Positions 27,051-36,005 of a DNA stretch of 64,000 bases are shown piece after piece. The stretch comes from Saccharibacillus alkalitolerans (GTDB taxonomy: Bacteria > Bacillota > Bacilli > Paenibacillales > Paenibacillaceae): the NCBI RefSeq assembly GCF_011090185.1, contig NZ_JAAFGS010000006.1:124001-188000 (forward strand). Reading direction: 5' to 3'. The notes under the pieces are model-generated. The model had not been told where the DNA came from. It saw only the letters and a program-made list of their open reading frames with translations, and ran no database searches. How positions within the stretch are numbered: the first letter of the stretch is position 1; every line of letters begins with the position of its first letter. Made by a program: the position numbers and the translations under genes.

Positions 27051-29117
27051 GTGACCTACGTTTATCCGCCCGTGAGCGGCAAAGTCCCTCACATGCTGCA
27101 CGGAGCCGACTATAATCCCGAGCAGTGGCTCCGCTACCCGGAAGTGCTCGAAGAAGACATCCGCCTGATGAAGCTGGCGAAATGCAACGTCATGTCCGTC
27201 GGCATTTTCTCGTGGGCGATGCTCGAACCGGAAGAAGGCGTCTTCGCGTTCGACTGGCTGGACGGAGTGCTGGACCGCTTCGCGGCGAACGGCATTTATG
27301 CGCTGCTGGCGACGCCGAGCGCGGCGCGTCCGGCTTGGATGGCGCAGAAATACCCGGAAGTGCTGAGAACCGAAGAGAACCGCGTCCGCAACCTGTTCGG
27401 CTTCCGGCACAACCACTGCCCGACTTCGCCGGTGTACCGCGAGAAGACGCGGATCATCAACGGCAAGCTGGCCGAACGCTACTCCGACCATCCGGCGGTC
27501 ATCGGCTGGCATATCTCCAACGAGTTCGGCGGCGACTGCCACTGCGAACTGTGCCAGGCGGAGTTCCGCAAGTTCGTGCAGGAGAAGTACGGCACGCTGG
27601 ACGAGCTGAACCACGCCTGGTGGACGACGTTCTGGAGCCATACGGTGACGGACTGGTCGCAGGTGGAATCGCCCGCGCCGCACGGGGAAAAGCAGGTGCA
27701 CGCGATGAACCTCGACTGGCGCCGTTTTGTCACGCAGCGCACGGTCGACTTCATCAAGCACGAGACGGCGCCGCTCAAAGCGATCAACCCGGATCTGCCG
27801 GTCACGACCAATTTCATGGAGTTCTACGAAGGGCTGGACTATTGGAAGTTCGCGGACGTTCTCGATTTTCTGTCATGGGACAGCTATCCGACGTGGCACG
27901 ACGCGGACGAAGACTCCGATCAGGCAGCCAAAATCGCCATGATGCACGATATCGTGCGCTCGATCAAGGGCGGGCAGCCTTTCCTTTTGATGGAGAGCAC
28001 GCCGAGCCTGACCAACTGGCAGGACGTGAGCAAGCTGAAGCGGCCGGGCATGCATCTGCTGTCGTCGCTGCAGGCGGTCGCGCACGGCTCGGACAGCGTG
28101 CAGTACTTCCAGTGGCGCAAAAGCCGAGGTTCCAGCGAGAAGCTGCACGGAGCGGTCGTCGACCATGTCGGCCACGAGCATACGCGCGTGTTCAAGGACG
28201 TGACGGACGTAGGCAGGGCGCTCGAAAGCATGGACCGGATCGTCGGCACGTCGGTGCCGGCGGAAGCCGCGATCATTTTCGATTGGGAGAACCGTTGGGC
28301 GGTCAAGGACTCGCAGGGCCCGCGCAACATCGGCGTGAAGTACGAAGAGACGGTGCGGAAGCACCACGAAGCGCTGTGGAAGCTGGGCGTGCCGACGGAC
28401 GTGATCAACATGGACGCCGACTTTTCCAAGTACAAGCTGCTGATTGCTCCTATGCTGTACATGGTGCGGGAAGGCGTGGGCGAGCGGATGGAAAAGTTCG
28501 TCCGGCAAGGCGGCACGCTCGTCGTCACGTACTGGTCGGGCATCGTGAACGAGACCGATCTGTGCTTCCTGGGCGGATTCCCGGGGCCTCTCCGTCAAGT
28601 GCTCGGCATCTGGTCGGAGGAGCTGGAAGGGCTGCACGACCGGGACCGGAACGCGCTGCGTCCGAACGGCGGCGGAGATCTCGGCCTGGCCGGCGAATAC
28701 GAAATTTCTGAACTGTGCGACTTGATTCACCTGGAGGGCGCGCAGAGCCTCGGCGAATACGCCTCCGATTTCTACGCCGGACGTCCGGCTCTGACGGTGA
28801 ACGCTTTCGGCGACGGCCGCGCGTATTACGTGGCGGCGCGTATCGGCGGTACGTTCAACGACGATTTTTACGCGGCGCTGGTCCGGCAGACCGGCATCGT
28901 CCGGACGCTGGACGTCCGGCTGCCGGCCGGCACGTCGGCGCATCTGCGCACGGACGGCGAGAGCGACTTCGTCTTCGTGCAAAATTATACGCCGGAAGCC
29001 GTGACGTTCCCGCTGGACGGCCGCGAATACTCCGACCTGGAGAACGGGGAACCTGCCGGAACGGAGCTGGAACTGACGCCTTACGAGATCCGCGTGCTGG
29101 AACGCCGCCGGAAGTAG
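27051..29117 (+). CDS. Beta-galactosidase, glycoside hydrolase family 42
   Basis: 688 residues. The TIM-barrel holds acid/base E158 in 'IGWHISNEFGG' and nucleophile E315 in 'FLLMESTPSLTNWQ'. The zinc-site cysteines typical of many GH42 enzymes are present (C123, C163, C165, C168 in 'NHCP' and 'CHCELC'). A trimerisation domain (about 390-600, 'LLIAPMLYMVREGVGERMEKFVRQGGTLVVTYWSG') and a small C-terminal beta domain follow. No signal peptide, so it acts in the cytoplasm on galactosides brought in by the upstream importer. GTG 27051 is preferred (GGAG 10 bases ahead); GTG 27042 overlaps the ribosome site. Confidence 0.93.
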   Translation: MTYVYPPVSGKVPHMLHGADYNPEQWLRYPEVLEEDIRLMKLAKCNVMSVGIFSWAMLEPEEGVFAFDWLDGVLDRFAANGIYALLATPSAARPAWMAQKYPEVLRTEENRVRNLFGFRHNHCPTSPVYREKTRIINGKLAERYSDHPAVIGWHISNEFGGDCHCELCQAEFRKFVQEKYGTLDELNHAWWTTFWSHTVTDWSQVESPAPHGEKQVHAMNLDWRRFVTQRTVDFIKHETAPLKAINPDLPVTTNFMEFYEGLDYWKFADVLDFLSWDSYPTWHDADEDSDQAAKIAMMHDIVRSIKGGQPFLLMESTPSLTNWQDVSKLKRPGMHLLSSLQAVAHGSDSVQYFQWRKSRGSSEKLHGAVVDHVGHEHTRVFKDVTDVGRALESMDRIVGTSVPAEAAIIFDWENRWAVKDSQGPRNIGVKYEETVRKHHEALWKLGVPTDVINMDADFSKYKLLIAPMLYMVREGVGERMEKFVRQGGTLVVTYWSGIVNETDLCFLGGFPGPLRQVLGIWSEELEGLHDRDRNALRPNGGGDLGLAGEYEISELCDLIHLEGAQSLGEYASDFYAGRPALTVNAFGDGRAYYVAARIGGTFNDDFYAALVRQTGIVRTLDVRLPAGTSAHLRTDGESDFVFVQNYTPEAVTFPLDGREYSDLENGEPAGTELELTPYEIRVLERRRK

Positions 29118-29209
29118 CGTCTTTACGGGTTTTACCCGGCGACTCGGCTTGAGACCCGGTTCCCGCGAACGCCGTTTGCGGCTTGACATCGATGAAACAA
29201 GCCCGTTCG

Positions 29210-29243
29210 AACCCTTTTTCCGTTCCGGAAGAAGGGTTTTTTC
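29210..29243 (+). terminator. Intrinsic terminator after the beta-galactosidase
   Basis: AACCCTTTTTCC pairs with GGAAGAAGGGTT (one mismatch) and is followed by TTTT. Confidence 0.75.
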
Positions 29244-29323
29244 GATTTTACAGGGTCTTAACAATCCGACAGGGTAATAGCATTGGAAGCAAGACCAACC
29301 TGCTACAGAAAGGTGAGGATAAT

Positions 29324-30250
29324 TTGAAAGCAATCGTGATTGAAGAGTTTGGCGGACCGGACAAGCTGCATGAGCAGAGCGTACCCGAACCGAAGATCGA
29401 TGCGAACCAAGTCCTGATCAAGCTGTATGCCACATCGGTGAATCCGGTGGACACCAAAGTTCGCGAAGGCGCGATGGGAGAGGCGGCCGGCGAGTTTCCG
29501 CTGATTCTGGGCGGCGACGTCGCGGGCATCGTCAAGGAAGTGGGCGACAACGTCAGCCGTTTCAAGCCCCGCGATCCGGTATTTGCGCGTCCGAGAACGT
29601 TTGGCACGTATGCGCAGTATGTGGCGGTAGATGCCGACGTAGTAGCGAAAAAGCCCGAGAACTTGAGCTATGAGGAAGCGGCGGCGGTTCCCCTGGCCGG
29701 TCTTACGGCGTGGCAGGCGCTGGTGGACCACGGCAAAGTCAAAGCGGGCGACAAAGTGCTGATTCACGCGGGCTCCGGCGGCGTCGGTTCGCTGGCGATC
29801 CAGATCGCCAAATACCTGGGCGCGGAAGTGGCTTCGACGGCGAGCGGCAAAAATGCGGAACTGCTGAATACGCTCGGCGTGGACCGTTTTATCGACTATG
29901 AAAAAGAAGACTTCTCCGAGGTGCTCTCGGATTACGATATGGTGCTGGACACGATGGGCGGCGACATTCAGCACAAAAGCTTCAAAGTGCTGAAGCCGGG
30001 CGGATGCCTCGTCTCGCTGTTGGAAAAGCCCGACGAACATCTGGCCAAAGACCTCGGCGTTAAAGCGACACACTTCATGATGGAACCGAAAGGCGATCAG
30101 CTCGAGAAGTTGGCGGAACTCGCCGATCAGGGCAAGCTGAAGCCGATCATCGATTCGACCTACTGGCTGAACGAGCAGGGCGTGCGCGACGCGCATGAGA
30201 AGAGCGAGAGTCATCACGCCGTCGGCAAGATCGTCATTCGCGAGAAATAA
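29324..30250 (+). CDS. NADP-dependent oxidoreductase, quinone-reductase (MDR) type
   Basis: 308 residues. Zinc-free medium-chain dehydrogenase. The GroES-like N-terminal half has 'IEEFGGPDKLHEQSVPEPKIDANQVLIKLYATSVNPVDTKVREG'-type sequence (shown here in parts). The Rossmann half has 'AGDKVLIHAGSGGVGSLAIQIAKYLGAEVASTASGKN', with the loop AGSGGVGSLAIQ. It lacks the catalytic-zinc cysteine and histidine pattern of alcohol dehydrogenases. It probably reduces quinones or enones with NADPH. Start TTG 29324 with AGGTGAGG just upstream; the frame open to 29183 includes the terminator hairpin of the previous gene and is not translated. Confidence 0.88.
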   Translation: MKAIVIEEFGGPDKLHEQSVPEPKIDANQVLIKLYATSVNPVDTKVREGAMGEAAGEFPLILGGDVAGIVKEVGDNVSRFKPRDPVFARPRTFGTYAQYVAVDADVVAKKPENLSYEEAAAVPLAGLTAWQALVDHGKVKAGDKVLIHAGSGGVGSLAIQIAKYLGAEVASTASGKNAELLNTLGVDRFIDYEKEDFSEVLSDYDMVLDTMGGDIQHKSFKVLKPGGCLVSLLEKPDEHLAKDLGVKATHFMMEPKGDQLEKLAELADQGKLKPIIDSTYWLNEQGVRDAHEKSESHHAVGKIVIREK

Positions 30251-30280
30251 GACGGGAAAAAAGAACGGAACAGCCGATTT

Positions 30281-30340
30281 GCGAAAAAAGCACGGTTTCC
30301 TGCCGCTGTACGCGGTGAGGGCGGCCGTGCTTTTTTTCGC
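30281..30340 (+). terminator. Intrinsic terminator after the oxidoreductase
   Basis: GCGAAAAAAGCACGG (30281-30295) pairs with CCGTGCTTTTTTTCGC (30325-30340), with an inner CCGC/GCGG pairing in the loop. The T-run lies within the right arm. Confidence 0.8.
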
Positions 30341-30482
30341 GGGCAAACGATTCCGGATACGGATCATTCCCGACGGAGTTTGTTGCAAAATGTCATCGCG
30401 GCGCTGCCTTTTTCGGGTAATGATACAGATAGACAGCGCGCACAGAACACAGAGGGAATCTCTAGCGAAGGAGTCGAATGTC

Positions 30483-31355
30483 ATGGGAAATGAACGCGAA
30501 CAAGCCGGAGCGGTCGCCGCGCCGGATCTGGTCGAACAATGGCGCGAAGCGCTGGAAGGATTGTATGCGGAATTTCGAAAGCGGAGCCGGGCCGCGCTGA
30601 AAGACTACGACGAGGAAGACGTGCACCAGGCCCGGGTAAGCGCGCGCAAGCTGCTGACCCTGCTGACGGTACTCGAGCCCGACGGCGAAACGGGATTGTA
30701 CCGGCCGATCAAGCAGGCGCAAAAACGCTTCGGACGCGTGCGGGACGCGGACGTGCTGATCGGCGAGTTCAAGACTTTGCGGAAAGAGGCCAAGCAGGAA
30801 GGGCGGGACGAGGAAGCTTCGCTGTTCAAACGGATGGCAAAGCTGGAGAAAGAGGAACGGAAAGACCAGCGCAAAAAGCTGAGCCGCAAGCTGCCGAAGA
30901 TCGTGAACGGCAAGCTTGACCGCCGGTGGAAAGCTTTTCTCGAAAAGGACCTGCCCGAGTTCGCCGGCAGCGCGGACGTTCGCGGCAGCCTGCGCGATCT
31001 GAAAGACGATTACCGCAAGCGTCGCCATTTCTATCAGGTGACCGCCGACCGCGAAGGCCGGTACAGCAACGAAGCGCTCGATGCGCTGCATCAGGTGCGA
31101 ATCGCGGCAAAGCGCTGCAGATATACGGCGGAGGCGGCGGAATTCGCGATCGACGACAAGCAGGCCGAGGAAGCGGAACAGTTCAAGCTGATCCAGAAGC
31201 AGCTCGGCGAAGTCAACGACCGGCATGTGCGGATCGTCATCGCGGACGATTACGGTCCCGAAGCGCTCGGCGCGGACGAGAGCAGTTGGAGCAGCTTCCG
31301 GGGACGGCTGGACGAACAGCTGCGCGAAGCGATGGCCGAAGTGGGCGAACTATAA
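30483..31355 (+). CDS. CHAD domain-containing protein
   Basis: 290 residues, almost all helical and very rich in Lys, Arg and Glu. The two conserved histidine-containing helices of CHAD proteins are present: 'DVHQARVSARKLLTLL' (H48) and 'LHQVRIAAKRCRYTAEAAEF' in the second half. CHAD domains bind inorganic polyphosphate and often accompany CYTH phosphatases or polyphosphate granules. No CYTH partner is encoded next to it. ATG 30483 has AAGGAG 9 bases upstream; the frame upstream to 30195 runs back through a terminator and is not coding. Confidence 0.88.
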   Translation: MGNEREQAGAVAAPDLVEQWREALEGLYAEFRKRSRAALKDYDEEDVHQARVSARKLLTLLTVLEPDGETGLYRPIKQAQKRFGRVRDADVLIGEFKTLRKEAKQEGRDEEASLFKRMAKLEKEERKDQRKKLSRKLPKIVNGKLDRRWKAFLEKDLPEFAGSADVRGSLRDLKDDYRKRRHFYQVTADREGRYSNEALDALHQVRIAAKRCRYTAEAAEFAIDDKQAEEAEQFKLIQKQLGEVNDRHVRIVIADDYGPEALGADESSWSSFRGRLDEQLREAMAEVGEL

Positions 31356-31360
31356 AGGAA

Positions 31361-31387
31361 AGAGGCTCCCGAGAGGGAGCCTCTTTG
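31361..31387 (+). terminator. Terminator-like hairpin after the CHAD gene
   Basis: AGAGGCTCCC (31361-31370) / GGGAGCCTCT (31375-31384), GAGA loop, short TTT tail. Confidence 0.7.
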
Positions 31388-31454
31388 CGCGAAAAGGAAG
31401 CGGGAGCGGTCGGCCTTTACTTGCGCGCTCCGCCGAAACTCCGGGCAGCCGGAC

Positions 31455-32165
31455 TTATTCGGCCGGCCGTTCCGGGCCTCCCGGATTTTCCGGCAGCGGA
31501 GCGGGCGCATCCGGCTGGCGCTTCAGGAACTCGAGCGCGTCGTACAGCATGACGGCCGCTTCGGCGCGGGTGATCGAGGCTTTGGGGCGGAACTCGCCGT
31601 CGGCGTCGAGTTGGACGATGCCGCGGAAGAGAGCGCGCTGGATGGAACCTTGATATTCCGCGGTCAATTCGCCTTCGTCGGCAATCGGCTGAGGTTTGAT
31701 GTTGATCAGCGGGAGGTTGCCGGCTTTTTCGAGCCCCTGCATCAGGTAATGCGTATACGTTTCCTTCGTCATCCGAGCCGAAGGATCGACGGATTCGGGA
31801 ATCTCTACGCCGTTAAAGTGCGCGTTGACGAAAGCTTCGGCGTACCAGGCATCGTCGCTCGCGGCGGGGAACAGATCGCTTGCCGTCGGTACTTTGCCGG
31901 CTTCGAACGTAACGGCCGCCAGGCTGAGCCGCAGGCCGCCGGCGATAAACTGAATGCCCTGCGCGTTCGTCAGAGCGGCCTTCGGGTTGAAAGACGTATC
32001 GCTCACTCCCTTGACGAGACCTTCGCTTTTGAGGGATTCGATTTTTTCGCGGCCGGCGACGCCGCTCAAATCGCCGAAGTCCGCGCCGGCCGCGAACAGC
32101 CGGCCTCCGAGCGAGAGGGATAATACCGATACGGCCAATGCGGAAGTCAGACCTTTTTTGTTCAT
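31455..32165 (-). CDS. Secreted S-layer homology (SLH) domain protein
   Basis: 236 residues. A signal peptide (MNKKGLTSALAVSVLSLSLG, cleavage near LFAAG) is followed by SLH-like motifs: 'LKSEGLVKGVSDTSFNPKAALTNAQGIQFI' and 'LFRGIVQLDADGEFRPKASITRAEAAVMLYDALEFL'. A more divergent middle repeat lies at 'DDAWYAEAFVNAHFNGVEIP'. The tail is Pro-rich. SLH modules bind pyruvylated secondary cell-wall polymer, so the product sits on the cell surface. It has no other domain, so it may be a small wall protein or a structural cap. ATG 32165 follows GAAGGAGGAG. Confidence 0.82.
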   Translation of the reverse strand: MNKKGLTSALAVSVLSLSLGGRLFAAGADFGDLSGVAGREKIESLKSEGLVKGVSDTSFNPKAALTNAQGIQFIAGGLRLSLAAVTFEAGKVPTASDLFPAASDDAWYAEAFVNAHFNGVEIPESVDPSARMTKETYTHYLMQGLEKAGNLPLINIKPQPIADEGELTAEYQGSIQRALFRGIVQLDADGEFRPKASITRAEAAVMLYDALEFLKRQPDAPAPLPENPGGPERPAE

Positions 32166-32307
32166 TTCGATCTCCTCCTTCGATTGGGTGTGTTATCCTT
32201 CCAGACGGGCGCGCCGGCGAAAAGGTTGCAGGGAAAGGGGAGTACGGAAAGCCGGCTGTCTTCCGGCCGGCCTCGCGAAACTTCCGCTCGGAACCCGCGC
32301 GAGAAAA

Positions 32308-32347
32308 AGCCGCTTCCGCCGGGGAATCCGGAGGAAACGGCTTTTTT
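32308..32347 (-). terminator. Terminator after the aldehyde dehydrogenase gene
   Basis: A 15-base stem with two mismatches (32308-32322 with 32328-32342) is flanked by an A-run on the left and TTTTTT on the right. It can therefore act in both directions. Confidence 0.75.
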
Positions 32348-32383
32348 CTGTGAAGCTCTTATAGGGTTTCGGCCTGCTTCGCC

Positions 32384-33802
32384 TTATTTCATCGTTTTTT
32401 TCATCAGCGCCATCTGCTCCTCGCCGTAAGGCGGGAAGAGAAACGTCGTGCCGCTCTCCGCGGACGGGCGTTTGAAAATGCTCTTTTGGTGGGAGAACGT
32501 AGTCAAGCTGTATACGCCGTGATAAGCGCCCATGCCCGAAGCTCCGGTGCCGCCGAACGGCAGGTTCGGGTTCGAGATATGCAGCAGCGTATCGTTGATG
32601 CAACCGCCGCCGAACGGCACTTTGTCCAGCACGCGTTCCTGCACGGCCTCGTCGGTCGTGAACAGATAGAGCGACAGCGGACGCGGATGGCTGTTGACCT
32701 GGCGGATGGCGTCGTTGATGTCTTCGTACGTCAGCACCGGCAGGATCGGTCCGAAGATCTCTTCCTGCATGCTGGCCGCGTCCCAAGAGTCGATATCCAG
32801 CAGCGTAGGCTCGATAAACTTCGTCTCGCGGTCGCCGTTTCCGCCGAAAGCGATACGGTCCTTGTCTTTTTCCAGAATCGCGGTCAGCCGGTCGAAATGC
32901 CGTTCGTTGACGATCCGGCCGAAGTCCGGGCTGCTCCACATGTCTTCGCCGAGGAATTCGCGAATCGCGTTCTTCATGGCGATCAGCAGCTGCACTTTCT
33001 TGCTTTCGTGCACCAGCACGTAGTCCGGCGCGATGCAGGTCTGACCGGCGTTGACCAGCTTGCCCCAGATAATGCGTTTGGCCGCCATGCGGATATCGGC
33101 CTGTTTGTCGACGATCGCCGGGCTTTTGCCGCCGAGCTCGAGCGTTACCGGAATCAGCTGCTTGGCCGCCGCTTCAGCGACGATGCGGCCCACTTCGGTG
33201 CTGCCGGTGAAGAAGATGTAGTCGAACGGCGAGTTGATCAGCGCGTTGACCGTGTCTTTGCCGCCGTCCAGCACGCGGACGTAATGGTCTTCGAAGACGT
33301 CGCCGAGCAGCTGCTTCACGACGGCGGAGACGTTCGGCGTGCTGTCGGACATCTTGATGACGGCGCAGTTGCCGGCCGCGATCGCGCCGACCAACGGTTC
33401 CATCACGAGCTGGAACGGATAGTTGAACGGCCCGATGATCAGGACGGTGCCGTAAGGTTCGTTGATCACGAAGCTGCTTCCGCCCGCGAGCGACATCGGC
33501 GTGGCGACGCGCTGCGGCTTGGACCAGCGGTACAGTTCCTTGGAAATTTCGGTGATGGTGTTCAGCACGAAGCCGATCTCCGTCGAATAAGATTCGAAAG
33601 CGGGCTTGCCGAGATCCGCCTGCAGCGCTTCGATCAGAGCCGGTTCGTAGCGCTGAATGGCCGCTTTCAATTTCTCCAGACGGCGCATGCGGAATTTATA
33701 ACCGCGGGTACGGTCGGTATCGTAGAAGGCGCGATGCTCCTCGAGCATTGCCGCGACTTCCTCGGAACTCCATTCTTTTGCAATCATGTCCTTTGCGATC
33801 AT
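32384..33802 (-). CDS. Aldehyde dehydrogenase (class 3-like, YwdH type)
   Basis: 472 residues. NAD(P)-binding 'IIGPFNYPFQLVMEPLVGAIAAGN' and 'FFTGSTEVGRIV', general base E222 in 'VTLELGGKSPAIV', nucleophile C256 in 'VNAGQTCIAPDYV', and 'EEIFGPILPVL' near the C-terminus. The C-terminal region 'NPNLPFGGTGASGMGAYHGVYSLTTFSH' is typical of class 3 fatty or aromatic aldehyde dehydrogenases. It oxidises aldehydes to acids. ATG 33802 follows AAGGAGGT at 8 bases. Monocistronic. Confidence 0.92.
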   Translation of the reverse strand: MIAKDMIAKEWSSEEVAAMLEEHRAFYDTDRTRGYKFRMRRLEKLKAAIQRYEPALIEALQADLGKPAFESYSTEIGFVLNTITEISKELYRWSKPQRVATPMSLAGGSSFVINEPYGTVLIIGPFNYPFQLVMEPLVGAIAAGNCAVIKMSDSTPNVSAVVKQLLGDVFEDHYVRVLDGGKDTVNALINSPFDYIFFTGSTEVGRIVAEAAAKQLIPVTLELGGKSPAIVDKQADIRMAAKRIIWGKLVNAGQTCIAPDYVLVHESKKVQLLIAMKNAIREFLGEDMWSSPDFGRIVNERHFDRLTAILEKDKDRIAFGGNGDRETKFIEPTLLDIDSWDAASMQEEIFGPILPVLTYEDINDAIRQVNSHPRPLSLYLFTTDEAVQERVLDKVPFGGGCINDTLLHISNPNLPFGGTGASGMGAYHGVYSLTTFSHQKSIFKRPSAESGTTFLFPPYGEEQMALMKKTMK

Positions 33803-33937
33803 ACGTGTTGACCTCCTTGGGGAATGGAATGCGAAAACCAGAAATCACCAATAAACATTCTCTAAAAAATATAGGGCTTCGGCGGGAGCAATGTCAAACT
33901 CGCCGAAAAGGGAACGGTCCGAACGCGCAAACTTCGT

Positions 33938-34612
33938 TCAGGGATCGAGCAGCTCGGCCGGCGGGAAGACGAGCGCGAACGTCTCCAGCAGCAAGACGAT
34001 TCGCGGCTTGCGATCGGGAAAAGGGAAGACCGAAGGGTCCGACCATACCCGTTCGATCCTGGCAAATCGCCCTCTGGCGCTGCCGCCGAGCCGGGTCAGG
34101 AAGCGAAGCCCGCCCTCTTCCTGCAGCAGACGGAACGGAAGGCGGCCGAACGGAACCGGGAAAGAGGGCCCGAAAGGCCGGGCGGTCAGCGAAAAGAACG
34201 CATCGCCGCTGCCGCCCTCGTTCCCGTCCGCCGAAGCCGCGGAGAATCGCCAGCTTCCGTCCGCGGCGAAACCCGCCGACAGCAGCGCCGTTTCTTTCGG
34301 AATGCCCCAGTTGGCGCGTCCGGATACGGCGCTCGCTTCCGAGTCGACGAAGATGCGGGTGATCGTATGCCCCGTGTCGGTCCCCGAACGAAAGCGTCCG
34401 GGCGCTATCAGCAGTTCCCGGTAAGGACCGACGTCAGACGTCCGGTAATCGGCCAGCACGACCGCGCCCGCCCCGCCGATCGCCCTGCCAGGCGATTGAG
34501 TCGAACCGGAAGCGGAAGCGGAGACGTCCCGCTGCTTGCGGTTCGGGCGAGCCGGAAAACCGACGACCAGCGCCGTTCCGGTCAGATGCCAGGGCGGTTC
34601 GGTGATTTTCAT
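33938..34612 (-). CDS. Acetoacetate decarboxylase-like (ADC superfamily) protein
   Basis: 224 residues. The sequence character is of the ADC fold: N-terminal 'PPWHLTGTALVVGFPA', middle 'GAVVLADYRTSDVGPYRELLIAPG' and 'TRIFVDSEASAVSGRANWGIPKETA', which resemble the beta-barrel of acetoacetate-decarboxylase-family proteins. I cannot place the catalytic Lys pair of true acetoacetate decarboxylase, so the enzymatic activity is unknown. ATG 34612 has AAAGGAG 8 bases ahead; the frame upstream to 34750 has no ribosome site. No clear terminator follows. Confidence 0.6.
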   Translation of the reverse strand: MKITEPPWHLTGTALVVGFPARPNRKQRDVSASASGSTQSPGRAIGGAGAVVLADYRTSDVGPYRELLIAPGRFRSGTDTGHTITRIFVDSEASAVSGRANWGIPKETALLSAGFAADGSWRFSAASADGNEGGSGDAFFSLTARPFGPSFPVPFGRLPFRLLQEEGGLRFLTRLGGSARGRFARIERVWSDPSVFPFPDRKPRIVLLLETFALVFPPAELLDP

Positions 34613-34746
34613 AATTTCCGCTCCTTTGCGGCCTATAATGAACCTCAATAACTCTATTACCCACATTAACGGCGGGCGGGAACAGGAATTGCGGGAAAAC
34701 GTCCGAATCGGCAAAACAAACGGCGTTCGCGCGCGGAAGCCGCGCG

Positions 34747-34788
34747 GCAAAAATCCCCGGCCCGCCGAATGACGGCGGACCGGGGATT
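34747..34788 (-). terminator. Intrinsic terminator after the CNNM/CBS pair
   Basis: A 16-bp stem with one mismatch (34752-34767 with 34773-34788). On the minus strand it is followed by TTTTTG. It lies 46 bases past the stop of the 34834-35898 gene. Confidence 0.85.
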
Positions 34789-34833
34789 GCTTGGGGAAAC
34801 GGATAAGCCGGCATGCGGTTGTCCGTTCGTTTT

Positions 34834-35898
34834 TTACAGCGGAGCCAGCGGCAGCCTCACGCCGTCCGCCTCGTCGCGAATGTCGCCGACGATCTCTTCG
34901 AGAATGTCTTCCATCGTGACCAGTCCGATAGTTCGTCCGGACGCGTCCGAGACGGAAGCCATATGCACGCGTCTTTGCTGCATGGCGAGCATGACTTCGC
35001 GCAGCGTGGCGGTCTCCGTAAAGCGAGGAAGCTTGTGGATGAAGCCTTCGATGCGGCCGTCCCGTCCCGCCGCGATGGCGGTCAGCACCTCTTTGCTGTG
35101 CACGAAGCCGATGAACGAATCCGGGTCTCCGTTCGTGACCGGATAGCGGGTGTACTCATGCTCGCTCAGTTTTGCGACCAGTTCGTCCTGCGGCACTTCT
35201 TTCGCGATCTTGACGATCTTGTCCGCCGGGATCATGATCTCGCGGAGCTGACGGTTGTCGAAAGCGAAAATGTTTTGCAGGTAGGCCTGCTCGGTCTTGT
35301 TGATCTCTCCGCTCTCGTAGCTCTGCTCGACCAACCATTTGAGCTCTTCTTCCGAGTGCACCGATTCGTGTCCGGCCGGCTTGACGCCGAACAGGCGAAG
35401 CAGGGCGGAAGCGGAACCGTTGAGCAGGCGGATGAAAGGAGCCGTCATGCGGCCGAAACGATACAGCGACGGAGCGAGCAGCAGCGTCATTTTTTCCGCG
35501 AACTGGATCGCCAGCGTCTTGGGAGCCAGTTCGCCGATGACGACGTGCAGGAAAGTCACGAGAGCCAGCGCGATGCCGTACGACAGCACGGTCGCGATCG
35601 TGTCCGGCACGTCGAAACGTTCGAAGACCGGATGGAGCATTTTCTCGACCGTCGGTTCGCCGAGCGCGCCGAGCACGAGCGCGGTAATCGTGATGCCCAA
35701 CTGACAGGCGGACAGATAATAGTCCAGGTCCTGGGCGACTTTTTTCGCCATGACCGCTTTCTTGTTGCCGTCGGCGATCAGCTGGTCGAGCCTCGACATG
35801 CGCACTTTCAATATTGCGAATTCCGCGCCGACGAAAAAGGCCGTAAGACCGATAAACACGGCGACCAGAAACAGGTTTAACGCAATTGTTCCGTCCAA
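34834..35898 (-). CDS. CNNM/CBS-pair membrane protein, short form (hemolysin family)
   Basis: 354 residues. CNNM (DUF21) membrane domain of 3-4 helices (about 1-175; 'LFLVAVFIGLTAFFVGAEFAILKVRMSRLDQLI', 'YYLSACQLGITITALVLGALGEP', 'FLHVVIGELAPKTLAIQFAE'). A CBS pair (about 205-345; 'IMIPADKIVKI', 'YPVTNGDPDSFIGFVHSKEVL', 'RTIGLVTMEDILEEIVGDI') follows. It ends right after the second CBS domain, so the C-terminal CorC/HlyC domain of its paralogue is absent. Family members handle Mg2+ or Co2+ efflux or homeostasis. Start TTG 35898, preceded by GAGGG inside a conserved hairpin. It lies 107 bases downstream of its paralogue, probably in one operon. Confidence 0.85.
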   Translation of the reverse strand: MDGTIALNLFLVAVFIGLTAFFVGAEFAILKVRMSRLDQLIADGNKKAVMAKKVAQDLDYYLSACQLGITITALVLGALGEPTVEKMLHPVFERFDVPDTIATVLSYGIALALVTFLHVVIGELAPKTLAIQFAEKMTLLLAPSLYRFGRMTAPFIRLLNGSASALLRLFGVKPAGHESVHSEEELKWLVEQSYESGEINKTEQAYLQNIFAFDNRQLREIMIPADKIVKIAKEVPQDELVAKLSEHEYTRYPVTNGDPDSFIGFVHSKEVLTAIAAGRDGRIEGFIHKLPRFTETATLREVMLAMQQRRVHMASVSDASGRTIGLVTMEDILEEIVGDIRDEADGVRLPLAPL

Positions 35899-35928
35899 TA
35901 AATTCCCTCGCGAGAGGGATTCACCTCC
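35899..35928 (-). promoter_or_regulatory. Ribosome-site hairpin leader, copy 2
   Basis: On the minus strand: GGAGGTGA (35921-35928), then stem TCCCTC / GAGGGA (35904-35909 and 35914-35919) with a 4-base loop. AATTTA and the TTG start follow. The same arrangement precedes the paralogue at 37310. The right arm carries the GAGGG closest to the start codon. Confidence 0.6.
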
Positions 35929-36005
35929 AGGATATTCAGATATTTGGTTTGATTGCTGTTCAACGTTCCCTTACGAAAACCGCGGAGCGCGGAACCGAAC
36001 CGGCT

